Assembly: GCA_022647725.1 (NCBI GenBank) | Contig: JALCLG010000001.1 | Span: 1,916,784 to 1,980,783 of the forward strand | DNA from: Bacilli bacterium | Lineage (GTDB): Bacteria > Bacillota_I > Bacilli_A > RFN20 > CAG-288 | Reading direction: 5' to 3' | Length of the DNA: 64,000 bases | Part shown: positions 36,294 to 45,375 of the stretch, piece after piece | Layout: each line of letters opens with the position of its first letter | How positions within the stretch are numbered: position 1 is the stretch's first letter | Notes under the pieces: generated by a model | Seen by the model: the letters and a program-made list of their open reading frames with translations, nothing else | The model's database searches: none | What the model was told of the DNA's origin: nothing | Translations under genes and position numbers: made by a program

Positions 36294-37589
36294 ATGACAT
36301 ACAATACCGTTTCAGTCGAAGGCAGTCAGTTCGGTGACGAAGGCAAAGGAAAGCTGACGGACTATCTCGGCACTCAGGCCGATATGGTCGTCCGTTATCA
36401 GGGCGGCAACAATGCCGGACATACCGTGGAAATCAACGGCGTCAAGCATGCCTTACGGTCGCTGCCTAGCGGCATCTACAATCCGAAGGTCCTCAACGTC
36501 ATCGCCAATGGCGTGGTCGTCAATCCGTTTGCCTTATTGGATGAATTGGATGAGAACCTGAAGGCCGGTCTCAAGGATTTCCATCTGGCCATTTCCAACC
36601 GGGCTCACCTCATCCTTCCGAGCCATATCGCGTTGGATGGCGCTTTGGAAGAAAAATTGGGCGACAACAAGATCGGTACCACCAAACGGGGCATCGGACC
36701 TTGCTACAGCGATAAAGCCCGCCGCATCGGCGTCCGGGTCGGTGACCTGCTTTATCCGGATTACCTCAAAGAGCGTCTGCATGGCCTTTTGGTGATCGAT
36801 AATGCCGAGCTGGTTGCCTTTGGCAAAGAGCCGATTGCCGAAGAAGACCTTTATCAGAAGCTTTTACAAGCCGCCGAACGTCTGAAGCCGTTTATCACCG
36901 ATACCGAAGTCCTCATCAATTCCTATATCGATCAGGGCAAGCGGGTCGTCTTCGAAGGCGCCCAGGGTTCCTTATTGGATCTCGATCATGGCACCTATCC
37001 TTATGTCACCAGCTCATCGCCGACTTCCATTTCCATTCCGGTCAATGCCGGCATTGCTCCCTGCAAGATCCATAAGGTCTTAGCCATCATGAAAGCCTAT
37101 ATGACCCGGGTCGGTGCCGGTCCGATGCCCAGTGAGCAGAACAATGACTGGGGCAATGCCATCCGGGAGAAGGGCCATGAATACGGCGTCGTCACCAAGC
37201 GTCCGCGCCGGGTCGGCTACCTTGATCTGGTCTTGGTCGGCTATACCTGCCGGATTTCCGGTGTCACCGATATTGCCTTGATGCTTTTCGATGTGCTGGA
37301 AGGCGTCGATGAGCTGAAGATCTGCACCGGTTATGAGCTCGATGGCAAAGTCATCGACTTTGTCCCGGCCAGCGAGCCCGAATATGCCCGCTGCAAACCA
37401 ATCTATAAGGATTTCAAGACCATTCCGGCCTTTGATGCCAAGACCATCAGGACCTTTAAGGATCTTCCTAAGGAAGCCCAGGATTACCTCGCCTTCATTG
37501 AGAAAAGTCTGAATGCCCATATTTCCATCCTGTCCTTAGGACCGGACCGTGACCAGACGGTCGTCTTCCATCCCATTTTCGAGGCTTGA
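36294..37589 (+). CDS. purA: Adenylosuccinate synthetase
   Basis: This 431-residue enzyme joins IMP and aspartate with GTP to adenylosuccinate, the first step from IMP to AMP. The P-loop with catalytic Asp is GSQFGDEGKGK (about 10-20). VRYQGGNNAGHTV is the IMP site, with the catalytic His. GTTKRGIGPCYSDKARR and FEGAQGSLLDLDHGTYPYVT follow, and the C-terminal KRPRRVGYLDLV is family-typical. Length is normal. GAGGAAAC precedes the ATG. Hpt upstream supplies IMP. Confidence 0.96.
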   Translation: MTYNTVSVEGSQFGDEGKGKLTDYLGTQADMVVRYQGGNNAGHTVEINGVKHALRSLPSGIYNPKVLNVIANGVVVNPFALLDELDENLKAGLKDFHLAISNRAHLILPSHIALDGALEEKLGDNKIGTTKRGIGPCYSDKARRIGVRVGDLLYPDYLKERLHGLLVIDNAELVAFGKEPIAEEDLYQKLLQAAERLKPFITDTEVLINSYIDQGKRVVFEGAQGSLLDLDHGTYPYVTSSSPTSISIPVNAGIAPCKIHKVLAIMKAYMTRVGAGPMPSEQNNDWGNAIREKGHEYGVVTKRPRRVGYLDLVLVGYTCRISGVTDIALMLFDVLEGVDELKICTGYELDGKVIDFVPASEPEYARCKPIYKDFKTIPAFDAKTIRTFKDLPKEAQDYLAFIEKSLNAHISILSLGPDRDQTVVFHPIFEA

Positions 37590-37663
37590 CACTTTTCCTA
37601 AAAAACCTCACCATTTTTTTGCTCTTTGTAGCATAATAATATTTGAAAGTGAAAAATAGAAGC

Positions 37664-39727
37664 ATGAACCGAACCCGAAACACCTTAAGCTTATCCCTGA
37701 CGAGTCTGTTAGTGCTTTTCTCATCGCTGCAATTATCGGCTAAAGACCAATCGGCAAAGGATGGAAATGGCGTCGCATCCACGGCTCAGTTAGGCCAAAC
37801 GGACCAGTCCTATACGGCGGTCACCTCCAAAGATGCCATCCTGAATTACCATTCCTATCTCTTTGGGTGCATCATCGACACGACCTTCTATGCCATCTGC
37901 AATTACAAAAACGGCGATTCCTATGAAATGGCCGTTTATCCGATTACCTTATCGACAACGGACCAGAGTCTTACGACAACGGATCTGGCTAAGCTTTCGC
38001 AGGCCACGGACTCGGCATCGCTGCTGACGTCCGCCATTCAGGTGAACCAGGATTCCTCCACAACCGGTCAGTTCCATTTCCTGTCCACAATGTATTACCT
38101 TACCGGAAATGCCTCAGGTGATTCCTCGTCTACGCCGGAAAGCTATGATGCCACGACCTCCGCTTATGTCACGCCTTCCCTGACTTTTACTTGGACCAAT
38201 ACCACCGGTAGCATTGCCGTCAGCGGTTCGTATCTCATCGGTGTCAACAATACGACCCATACCTTAGCCGTCAGTGCCGACAGCAATCCTTTGGTTGCCA
38301 GTACGTATACCACCTCCGCAACGACTGCCCTTACATTCTACGATATCACTGATTATGCCATCTCGCTCTTCCATAACCAGAATGGCAAAGACCTGGCACT
38401 GAGGATTTATCTGGATATGGCCGGTCAGAGCAGTGTTACGGCAAGTTTAGCTTCGACTTACTTTGCCAGTTGGCATGAATTCTATTCCTCGAGCGGTGAC
38501 ACGTCGGTCCTGGCTTTTACCAGTGGTATCGATGGGGATATTCCCTTGCTTTATTTTATGGAATCTGCCAAGACGTTTTATACTCAAGCTGCTACTCTGG
38601 TCGGAGAGACCTCTCCCTTTAAGCCCTTAGCTCCTTCGAACCTCAGTTTTGATGCCAGCAGCGAATGTCTGGTCGTACCGGGCAGTTCCCTTTTCTTTGG
38701 TTATTATTTCGATGACGGGGACAGCACCAAAGCCAAGAACGGGGAATCCTCTGGCAATTATCTTTCCTTGGCGGAGGATCTGAGCCTGGCTTCCCATAAA
38801 GTCATCCACATCCGCTATGACTATGCCCTCATGGGAACCGTAACGGAAACAACGGCCCAGTATTCCGATTTTGCCGACTTCACGCTGCCGGAAGGTCCGG
38901 CTGCTCCGACGGACATTCTCCCGATCACCTATGCCACCGATACCGAAGTTCATTTTGAGAACAACTCGCTGTATCAATGCTATGAGCTGATGATTGTGGA
39001 CAATACGACCAGCTATCAGCCAATCATTGATAATGTCATCAGCGGTCTTTCCGCGGGTCTCCAGGTCGATTTCACCTACCGGTTATTGCCGACGGCGACT
39101 TCCATCGGCTCTCCTTATGCCACGACCACGACCATCACGATGCCAACGACTGCCAACAAAGATAAGATGAAGGCCCTTTATGACTGGTACTCGACCAGCA
39201 CCATTTCCGTCAATGACTTGCGGAAGCATTTCTATACCAAGATCCATCAGCAGTGCCTGTCAGTCGTTGCTTCCGACCAGGAATACGTCAATTATCTGGC
39301 CGATACGACCGCCTGTCTGGCTTGGCGGGATGATTTTGATACTCAGCTCAACGGTCTTCTGGAGTTCCATCAGAGCTCGGATTCCGCTGCCACCGATAAA
39401 CTGGTCAGCGATGCCTTGGCTTTCCTGGATACCGTTCCTTATAACGTGGCTGCCAGCGATGGCGTCACCTACAAGTCCGCTGATTTTGCCAGTTACATTG
39501 CTGCCCTCGAAGCCAAGATCACCTTCAATAGGTCGCTGGATGATGTCGCCAAGCAGTTGGTCACTTTCTACGTGGATCTGGCCAGCAAGAAGAAGCCGAC
39601 GACGGCGATTCAGACGTCCTTTGATACCTATTTCCAGGCCATCCGCAATTCCACTACCCTGGAACAGGCGCAGTCCGCGTTAGCGGATGCCAAGACGGCC
39701 CTGAAAGCGGCCTTTGATGCTTTATGA
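37664..39727 (+). CDS. Large secreted protein of unknown family, first gene of an MscS operon
   Basis: The protein is about 687 residues. The ATG at 37664 gives a Sec signal peptide (MNRTRNTLSLSLTSLLVLFS, cleavage near LSA-KD) without a lipobox Cys. A TTG at 37643 would lengthen it and has no ribosome site. The body is Ser/Thr/Tyr-rich and beta-like to about residue 500, and then becomes helical and Lys/Asp-rich (LASKKKPTTAIQTSFDTYFQ region). No known domain is recognised. The next gene overlaps its stop by 4 bases. Nothing indicates a cell-wall anchor, so retention might need its neighbour. Confidence 0.7.
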   Translation: MNRTRNTLSLSLTSLLVLFSSLQLSAKDQSAKDGNGVASTAQLGQTDQSYTAVTSKDAILNYHSYLFGCIIDTTFYAICNYKNGDSYEMAVYPITLSTTDQSLTTTDLAKLSQATDSASLLTSAIQVNQDSSTTGQFHFLSTMYYLTGNASGDSSSTPESYDATTSAYVTPSLTFTWTNTTGSIAVSGSYLIGVNNTTHTLAVSADSNPLVASTYTTSATTALTFYDITDYAISLFHNQNGKDLALRIYLDMAGQSSVTASLASTYFASWHEFYSSSGDTSVLAFTSGIDGDIPLLYFMESAKTFYTQAATLVGETSPFKPLAPSNLSFDASSECLVVPGSSLFFGYYFDDGDSTKAKNGESSGNYLSLAEDLSLASHKVIHIRYDYALMGTVTETTAQYSDFADFTLPEGPAAPTDILPITYATDTEVHFENNSLYQCYELMIVDNTTSYQPIIDNVISGLSAGLQVDFTYRLLPTATSIGSPYATTTTITMPTTANKDKMKALYDWYSTSTISVNDLRKHFYTKIHQQCLSVVASDQEYVNYLADTTACLAWRDDFDTQLNGLLEFHQSSDSAATDKLVSDALAFLDTVPYNVAASDGVTYKSADFASYIAALEAKITFNRSLDDVAKQLVTFYVDLASKKKPTTAIQTSFDTYFQAIRNSTTLEQAQSALADAKTALKAAFDAL

Positions 39728-40878
39728 GCGATGATGATACCTTTTTAGGGGACGTCAGTGCCCCCTACGATAGCGAAGTCAATGACCTCGAAAGCGGAAC
39801 CGACCTGAAGGAAGGGGAGGATGAATATGATGCCCCCGACAGTTCCGAGGAGAAGAAAGAGACCACCCTCACGAATAAGGAAACCAAGCTTTCCGATATT
39901 CAGGATAAGAGCGATCTCTTCACCAAGGTCATCTCCGGAACGGTGACCGGCACCACGGCCGTGACCGTCGTTGCCGTCGTGGTAGCGACCAATACCACCG
40001 CCTCGCTTCCGACTGTCACTGCACCCACGTTGGAGGTTGCCTCCACCACATTGAATTATGATGTTCCTATCACCAATACCTCGAAAGGCGATATGACCAT
40101 CCTTCTTACCTCGCCTCGGGATGCTACCTCTCACGAAAACAAATTTGCTCTTGAAGAAACCAAAGAAAAAGTCTCCTTCCATAAAACCGGTTCCTTCACG
40201 AATCTCTTAAAGGGCATTACCTACACCTTCAAAGTCCAGGCCAATATCGGACTGGGCACCAGCACGCTTTATTCCAAAGCCCTGATGACCGGAACGAACC
40301 CGACCATCACCGATGTGACGCCGGCGATTGACTTCCGTAACCATGCCCTGGGCTATTCCTTAGCCTTCGACGGCGGGGCCTCCTCGGCCGGTGTCCGGTT
40401 CTTAGCAAAGCTCTCTACCTTAGACGGAACCACGTCGGTTCAGGCGACCTACTCCGGTGACAGTGCCACTAACTCCTTGGATATCTCCGGCTTCGACTCC
40501 GGGCAGAATGTGACCTTAGCCTTCTATGATGCCGGGGCCGATCCTGCCTCTGCCACGCCGCTCTTCAGCAAAACCGTCTACCTGCCTTACGTGCTGAAGA
40601 CGATTGAGACCCAGGTCAACTATGATGCCGATCCGGATGTCTTCCAATACCTGCCGACCTTCCAAGTTCAGGATGTCACCAAGATTACCGGCATTACCGC
40701 CATCCTAACCTCGGGTTACGATAAGAAGACCGTCCAACAGGACTTCTCCTTGATGATGGACGGTCCGCAGTCGATTGACATCTCCTCCTTCACCAAAGGC
40801 TACTACCTCACCTTCGACCTCTATGACAAAGCCTATTCCGAGACGGATCCGATCTATGAGACGGTCAGCTACTATTAA
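39724..40878 (+). CDS. Single-pass membrane protein with extracellular beta domains, unknown function
   Basis: This 384-residue protein begins with about 68 acidic, signal-free residues. One membrane helix follows at about 69-89 (ISGTVTGTTAVTVVAVVVAT), then about 295 outside residues that look like two or three fibronectin III-type beta sandwiches (ITYTFKVQANIG, for example). The family is not recognised. Its start overlaps the stop of the secreted protein gene (ATGA), and the MscS gene starts 14 bases after its own stop. The acidic tail could contact the Lys-rich tail of the channel, which is my inference. Confidence 0.7.
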   Translation: MSDDDTFLGDVSAPYDSEVNDLESGTDLKEGEDEYDAPDSSEEKKETTLTNKETKLSDIQDKSDLFTKVISGTVTGTTAVTVVAVVVATNTTASLPTVTAPTLEVASTTLNYDVPITNTSKGDMTILLTSPRDATSHENKFALEETKEKVSFHKTGSFTNLLKGITYTFKVQANIGLGTSTLYSKALMTGTNPTITDVTPAIDFRNHALGYSLAFDGGASSAGVRFLAKLSTLDGTTSVQATYSGDSATNSLDISGFDSGQNVTLAFYDAGADPASATPLFSKTVYLPYVLKTIETQVNYDADPDVFQYLPTFQVQDVTKITGITAILTSGYDKKTVQQDFSLMMDGPQSIDISSFTKGYYLTFDLYDKAYSETDPIYETVSYY

Positions 40879-40892
40879 AGTGGGATAACCTT

Positions 40893-42134
40893 ATGAACGA
40901 AACACAAACGAAGCCGGAGACGAAGGCCGAAGCTAAGCCGGAAGTAAAGCCGGAGGCAAAACCCGAGACAAAACCTGAAGTCAAACCTGAGGCAAAGCCC
41001 GAAGCTAAACCGGAGACGAAGCCGGAACCGAAACCGGCGGCCAAGAAACCGGCACCCAAGAAGGCACCGTTAACCAAGAAGCAGAAGACCAAGATCATTG
41101 TCTGGAGCATCCTCGGGGCGCTCTTTGCTGCCTTTGTGATCATTGTCTTAATTGCTCACTATGTCTTACCGGATTCTCTTCTGGCCAAGGCCATTTCCGG
41201 CGACAGCCCGGATACCTTCGATATCAAAGCCTGGTTCAATGATAATACGACCCGCTTCATCCAGACGGCCTTCTACATCGTCCTCTTCGTCGGCATCTCC
41301 CTTTTGGTTCCCTTTCTCATCAACCTTCTGGCTCGTCGGAAGACGAAGGCCAGCACGGTCTGGAAGCTGATCGGAAGCATCATCAAGGTGCTCTCCTTAG
41401 TCATCATGATCTTCGTCGTCTTAGGCGTCTGGGGCGTCGATACCGCGACCTTGCTAGCTTCTGCCGGCATCATTGCCTTGATCTTAGGCCTCAGTGCGCA
41501 GTCCCTCATCAACGATGTCTTATCCGGATTTGCCATTATTGCCGATGATGACTTCAACAACGGCGATATCGTGACGATCGACGGCTTCCGTGGCACCGTC
41601 ATGAATGTCGGCGTCCGTTCCGTCAAGCTGATGGATGCTGCCGGCAACATCAAGGTGATCGACAATTCCTCCATCGGTTCCGTCATCAACCTTTCCCGTC
41701 AGCCGTCCGTGGCGATGGCCGATCTCGATGTCACCTATGATACCGATCTCAAGACCGCTCACCAGACGATCCTTGACCATGTCAAAGAGCTCAGAGCCGA
41801 TGTCCCTGAGGCCATCGACGATCCGATCTGCCTCGGTGTCCAGGAGTTCAGCGATTCCGGCGTCATCTTCCGCTTCATCGTCCATTGCAAGGAAGAGGAA
41901 AAGTTCGCCGCCACCCGTCATCTCAACGAAGCTGTCTGGAACATGTACGATAAATACGGCCTTGAAGTTCCTTACACCACCTATGCCATCGTCAATCAGC
42001 CGGCCGATGCTCCGACCAGCAACGTCCAAGCCCAGAATGTGGCCAAATCCGCCAATGCTCAGTCCGCTGCGATTCTGGCGGCTGCCCCGGCTCAGGCCAC
42101 AGCTCCGGCTGCTCCTTCCCAGCCGACCAAGTAG
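40893..42134 (+). CDS. MscS family mechanosensitive channel with Lys-Pro-Glu repeat N terminus
   Basis: This 413-residue protein has an N-terminal repeat tail (about 7-57) and three membrane helices (about 70-92, 128-150, 165-185). The pore-lining TM3 follows (ATLLASAGIIALILGLSAQS, about 188-207). The MscS beta domain comes next (DDDFNNGDIVTIDGFRG, IKVIDNSSIGSVINLS), and then an alpha/beta domain. A Pro/Ala-rich C terminus of about 40 residues ends it. MscS channels open under membrane tension to release solutes. The charged tails at both ends are unusual and may bind the partner encoded upstream. Confidence 0.85.
   Translation: MNETQTKPETKAEAKPEVKPEAKPETKPEVKPEAKPEAKPETKPEPKPAAKKPAPKKAPLTKKQKTKIIVWSILGALFAAFVIIVLIAHYVLPDSLLAKAISGDSPDTFDIKAWFNDNTTRFIQTAFYIVLFVGISLLVPFLINLLARRKTKASTVWKLIGSIIKVLSLVIMIFVVLGVWGVDTATLLASAGIIALILGLSAQSLINDVLSGFAIIADDDFNNGDIVTIDGFRGTVMNVGVRSVKLMDAAGNIKVIDNSSIGSVINLSRQPSVAMADLDVTYDTDLKTAHQTILDHVKELRADVPEAIDDPICLGVQEFSDSGVIFRFIVHCKEEEKFAATRHLNEAVWNMYDKYGLEVPYTTYAIVNQPADAPTSNVQAQNVAKSANAQSAAILAAAPAQATAPAAPSQPTK
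40911..41063 (+). repeat. Degenerate KPEx tandem repeat inside the MscS gene
   Basis: About a dozen copies of a 4-residue unit (KPEA, KPET, KPEV) give imperfect 12-base DNA repeats of AARCCNGARRYN type. Third-base variation shows that the protein pattern is kept. Slippage could change copy number in frame. Confidence 0.75.
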
Positions 42135-42146
42135 ATTCCACGCATC

Positions 42147-42180
42147 AAAAAAGAGTTCCGCTCATCCGGAACTCTTTTTT
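42147..42180. terminator. Bidirectional terminator between MscS and cysS genes
   Basis: AGAGTTCCG (42152-42160) pairs with CGGAACTCT (42167-42175) around a 6-base loop, with A6 before it and T6 after it. Confidence 0.85.
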
Positions 42181-42185
42181 GGGGG

Positions 42186-43532
42186 TTAGATCAGTCCTTT
42201 TTCAGTCAGAATCGGCCGTAACTTATCCGAGGCGGCGAAGTCCTTCTTGGCCCGGGCCTCGTTATACTGACTCAGCATCGCCTTGTCCTCAGCCGTCAAG
42301 GCCGGGATCACAAACCGCAGTCCTAGAATTCCGGTAAGTTGGGTGAACGTCTTGACGAGGTCGGCCAACTGGCTCCAGTCCGGCTCTTTCAGCATGACCT
42401 GGGAGTTGATGGCCTTCAGTTCCTTGTCGATGACCGGCATCGCGTTGGCAACATTGAGGTCATCGCTTAAGGCAGACATGAATGCCTCTTTGTCGGCGGC
42501 AATGATAGCTCCTTCTTTGACGTCAGCCAACGCCAGCTTATAGGTAGCTTTCTTCAGGCTCTGCTCGTAACGGCTGGCCAGCTTATCAAACGAATCGAGG
42601 GCTTCTTCGGTGTAGTTGATGGGGGAGCGGTACGGGGTGCTTAAGAAGAAGAGACGGACGGCATTGCCGGAATGGCGGCTCAGCACATCCTTGGCCAGGA
42701 TCGAATTGCCTAAGGACTTGGACATCTTGACGCCATTGGTCAAAAGGAACCCGACATGCATCCAGTAGTTGGCTAAGCGGGTATGATGGGTGGCTTCACT
42801 CTGGGCAATCTCATTCTCATGGTGCGGGAACTTCAGATCGAAGCCGCCGCCATGGATATCGATGAGAGGCTTCTTGAAGACGGAGTTGACCATCACCACG
42901 CATTCGGTGTGCCAACCCGGACGTCCTTTGCCAAGGATGGTATCAAACTTGATACCCGTATCATCGGTTAATTTCCACAATGCAAAATCGAGCGGATTCT
43001 TCTTGTTGGTATTGACGTCAATGCGGGCGCCGCTTTCGAGGTCGGCGATGTTCTGCTTGGAAAGCTGACCGTAGGTAGGATCGCTGTCGATACTGAAATA
43101 GACATCCTCACCGGCCTGATAGGCCGAGCCGTTATCCATCATCTCCTTGATGAAGGACGCCATCGAATCAATGTACTGGCTGGCCCGGGGATGATCGTAA
43201 AGCGGAAGGATGTTGAGCTTGTCCAGGCAGTCTTCATAGGCCTGGATGTAGAATTCGGAAAGATCCTTCTCCGTCTTGTTCTCTAACTGAGCTTCTTTGA
43301 TGATCTTGTCATCGATATCGGTGTAGTTGGAGACACACTTCACCTGGTAGCCTGAGGCCGTAAGAAAGCGGGTAAGCAGGTCAAAGGTGACGGTCGGGCG
43401 GAAATTGCCGAGATGGACATAGTTATAGACCGTCGGTCCGCAATAGTAGATATCGACTTCCGGCGGGTTGAGCGGGACAAAGTCCCGGACTTTGCCTTCA
43501 AACGTATCATAGAGTTTAATTGTTTCAGACAT
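42186..43532 (-). CDS. cysS: Cysteinyl-tRNA synthetase
   Basis: This 448-residue class I enzyme charges tRNA-Cys. It shows the zinc/Cys site start YYCGPTVYNYVHLGNFRP, with HIGH-like HLGN, then the GRPGWHTECVVM zinc ligands. HGGGFDLKFPHHENEIAQSE follows, and the KMSKS loop is VKMSKSLGNS. Length is near the normal 460. Its ATG overlaps by one base the TGA of the upstream ABC gene, so it is the last gene of the exporter operon. Confidence 0.96.
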   Translation of the reverse strand: MSETIKLYDTFEGKVRDFVPLNPPEVDIYYCGPTVYNYVHLGNFRPTVTFDLLTRFLTASGYQVKCVSNYTDIDDKIIKEAQLENKTEKDLSEFYIQAYEDCLDKLNILPLYDHPRASQYIDSMASFIKEMMDNGSAYQAGEDVYFSIDSDPTYGQLSKQNIADLESGARIDVNTNKKNPLDFALWKLTDDTGIKFDTILGKGRPGWHTECVVMVNSVFKKPLIDIHGGGFDLKFPHHENEIAQSEATHHTRLANYWMHVGFLLTNGVKMSKSLGNSILAKDVLSRHSGNAVRLFFLSTPYRSPINYTEEALDSFDKLASRYEQSLKKATYKLALADVKEGAIIAADKEAFMSALSDDLNVANAMPVIDKELKAINSQVMLKEPDWSQLADLVKTFTQLTGILGLRFVIPALTAEDKAMLSQYNEARAKKDFAASDKLRPILTEKGLI

Positions 43533-45373
43533 CAGATAGCCTCCTTTTTGTCGAGCGTCCGTTCCAGATTCTGCAGCCGATATAGATTATAGTAGTTTCC
43601 TTTGAGTTTCAAAAGCTCCTGATGATTGCCTTCCTCGATGATGCGGCCATGGCTGACCACGAAGATGTGGTCCGCATTCTTGATGGTGCTGAGCCGGTGA
43701 GCAACGATCACCATCGTGCCGATGGAGCGCATCCGCTCCAGGGACGTCTGAATGATGGCTTCGGTCTCGGTATCGATGTTGGCCGTGGCTTCATCCAGCA
43801 GCACCAGGCTGGGCTTATAGACCAGGGTCCGGGCAAAGGAGATCAGCTGCCGCTGACCGGCCGAGAAATTGTTGCCCCGTTCGGTGACTTTCTCGTCATA
43901 GCCATGGGGAAGTCTCGAGATGAAGGTATCGGCACCGACTTCGGCGCTGGCCTTTTCGACTTCCTCCGGAGACACGGACTCATCATCCAGCGAGATATTC
44001 TCGCGGATGGTGCCGGAGAAGAGGAAGACATCCTGAAGCATCACGCCGATGTTCTTTCTCAGACACCCTAAGGAGTAATCGCGGATATTGACGTCATCGA
44101 TGAGAATCTCACCCGACTGGATATCGTAGATGCGGGAAATCAGGGAGATGATCGTGGATTTGCCGGCACCGGTGGCGCCGACAAAGGCGACCGTCTTCCC
44201 CGGATAGATCACAAAGCTGACATCATGGAGGACATCTTCGCCTTTCTCATCATAGCGGAAACAGACATGGCGGAATTCGATCTTGCCTTTAAAGGAAGGA
44301 ACGCTGATCTTTCCCTCGTCGGCGCTGGCTTCCGGCGCCATATCCATGACGAGCTTGGTCCGCTCCGCACTGGAGAGGATTGCCTGCAGGGAGTTCAGAA
44401 GCTGGGTGATCTGCTGAATCGGCTGGAAGAACTGACTGGCGTAGCTATAAAGAAGCGACAGGGCACCGACCGAAAGAATGTTGTTGACGGTAGCCGGGAC
44501 ACCGAAGCCGATGATGATCAGGACACAGCTCATCTGAAGAAGATACATGGTCGGATAAAAGAGAGCAAAAAGGTTCTGGGAATGAAGGAAGGCGGAGTAG
44601 ATGCTCTGGTTCCGTTCATCGAACCGATTGCTCATCTTGTCTTCACGGTTATAGGTCTTGGTGACCCGGATGCCGGAGAAGGATTCGCTGAGGAACGAGT
44701 TCATCTGCGAGACCGACTTCTTCTCATCCCGGTAATACTGCCGAGCCCGGAGACGGAAAAGCAGGGATAAGACGAAGACCACCGGCAGATAGGCGACAAA
44801 GATGAAGCCATAGACTCTGACTCTAATGAAGCAGGCGACGATGATCGTCGCCAGCGAGATGATCTGCCGTAAGAAATTGGGCAAAAGGTCGGAGAAGAAG
44901 GAGGAGAGGTTCTGAGTATCGTTGGTGATACGGGTCACAAATGAGCCGATCTTCAGGGTCTTCATCTGTTTCTGGCTTAAGGAGAGGACATGCTCGAACA
45001 TGGCCGTCCGGAAATCCCGGATGACTTTCTGGCCGGTCTTGCGTAAGCCGATATCGACGGCATAGGCACCGAAGGATCCGAAAATCCATGCGCCCGTCTC
45101 AACGCAGACAAAGAGAATCAGATAGAAGACGGTATCCGCTTTGGAAAGCGTCCCGTTCTGGAAGGCGACCAGGTAATCGATGATATAGGAGAACAAGAGC
45201 GGATCCAGCGTAAAAGCAAGGTTGACAAAGACATCCAAGAAGAGAATCAAAAGGAACGAGACCAGATACGGCTTCAAGTACTTGGAAAAGCTCTTCAGGA
45301 CTTTGTAGTCCTTGAAGGTATATTTCTTCTGCGAGGTCAGGCTTTCGTCGCTGTAAAGTTCATCATTGTTCAT
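43532..45373 (-). CDS. ABC exporter half-transporter B (catalytic site type)
   Basis: This 613-residue protein has six membrane helices in an ABC type IV fold (about 30-330) and a C-terminal ATPase. Walker A is GATGAGKSTI, the ABC signature is variant FSAGQRQ, and Walker B LVLLDEATANID keeps the catalytic Glu. An H-loop is present (VAHRLSTI). It follows the partner subunit by 2 bases. Heterodimeric exporters of the BmrCD/LmrCD kind extrude drugs or lipids, but the substrate here is not known. Confidence 0.9.
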   Translation of the reverse strand: MNNDELYSDESLTSQKKYTFKDYKVLKSFSKYLKPYLVSFLLILFLDVFVNLAFTLDPLLFSYIIDYLVAFQNGTLSKADTVFYLILFVCVETGAWIFGSFGAYAVDIGLRKTGQKVIRDFRTAMFEHVLSLSQKQMKTLKIGSFVTRITNDTQNLSSFFSDLLPNFLRQIISLATIIVACFIRVRVYGFIFVAYLPVVFVLSLLFRLRARQYYRDEKKSVSQMNSFLSESFSGIRVTKTYNREDKMSNRFDERNQSIYSAFLHSQNLFALFYPTMYLLQMSCVLIIIGFGVPATVNNILSVGALSLLYSYASQFFQPIQQITQLLNSLQAILSSAERTKLVMDMAPEASADEGKISVPSFKGKIEFRHVCFRYDEKGEDVLHDVSFVIYPGKTVAFVGATGAGKSTIISLISRIYDIQSGEILIDDVNIRDYSLGCLRKNIGVMLQDVFLFSGTIRENISLDDESVSPEEVEKASAEVGADTFISRLPHGYDEKVTERGNNFSAGQRQLISFARTLVYKPSLVLLDEATANIDTETEAIIQTSLERMRSIGTMVIVAHRLSTIKNADHIFVVSHGRIIEEGNHQELLKLKGNYYNLYRLQNLERTLDKKEAI

Positions 45374-45375
45374 GA

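Noticed and set aside
36863..37520. Long antisense reading frames opposite purA, the nucleoside ATPase and others
   Set aside because: They are codon-pattern shadows of well-supported genes and have no ribosome sites or recognised motifs.
40911..41063. Possible CRISPR or satellite DNA
   Set aside because: The 12-base units lie in a coding frame and vary mainly by codon; there are no unique spacers.
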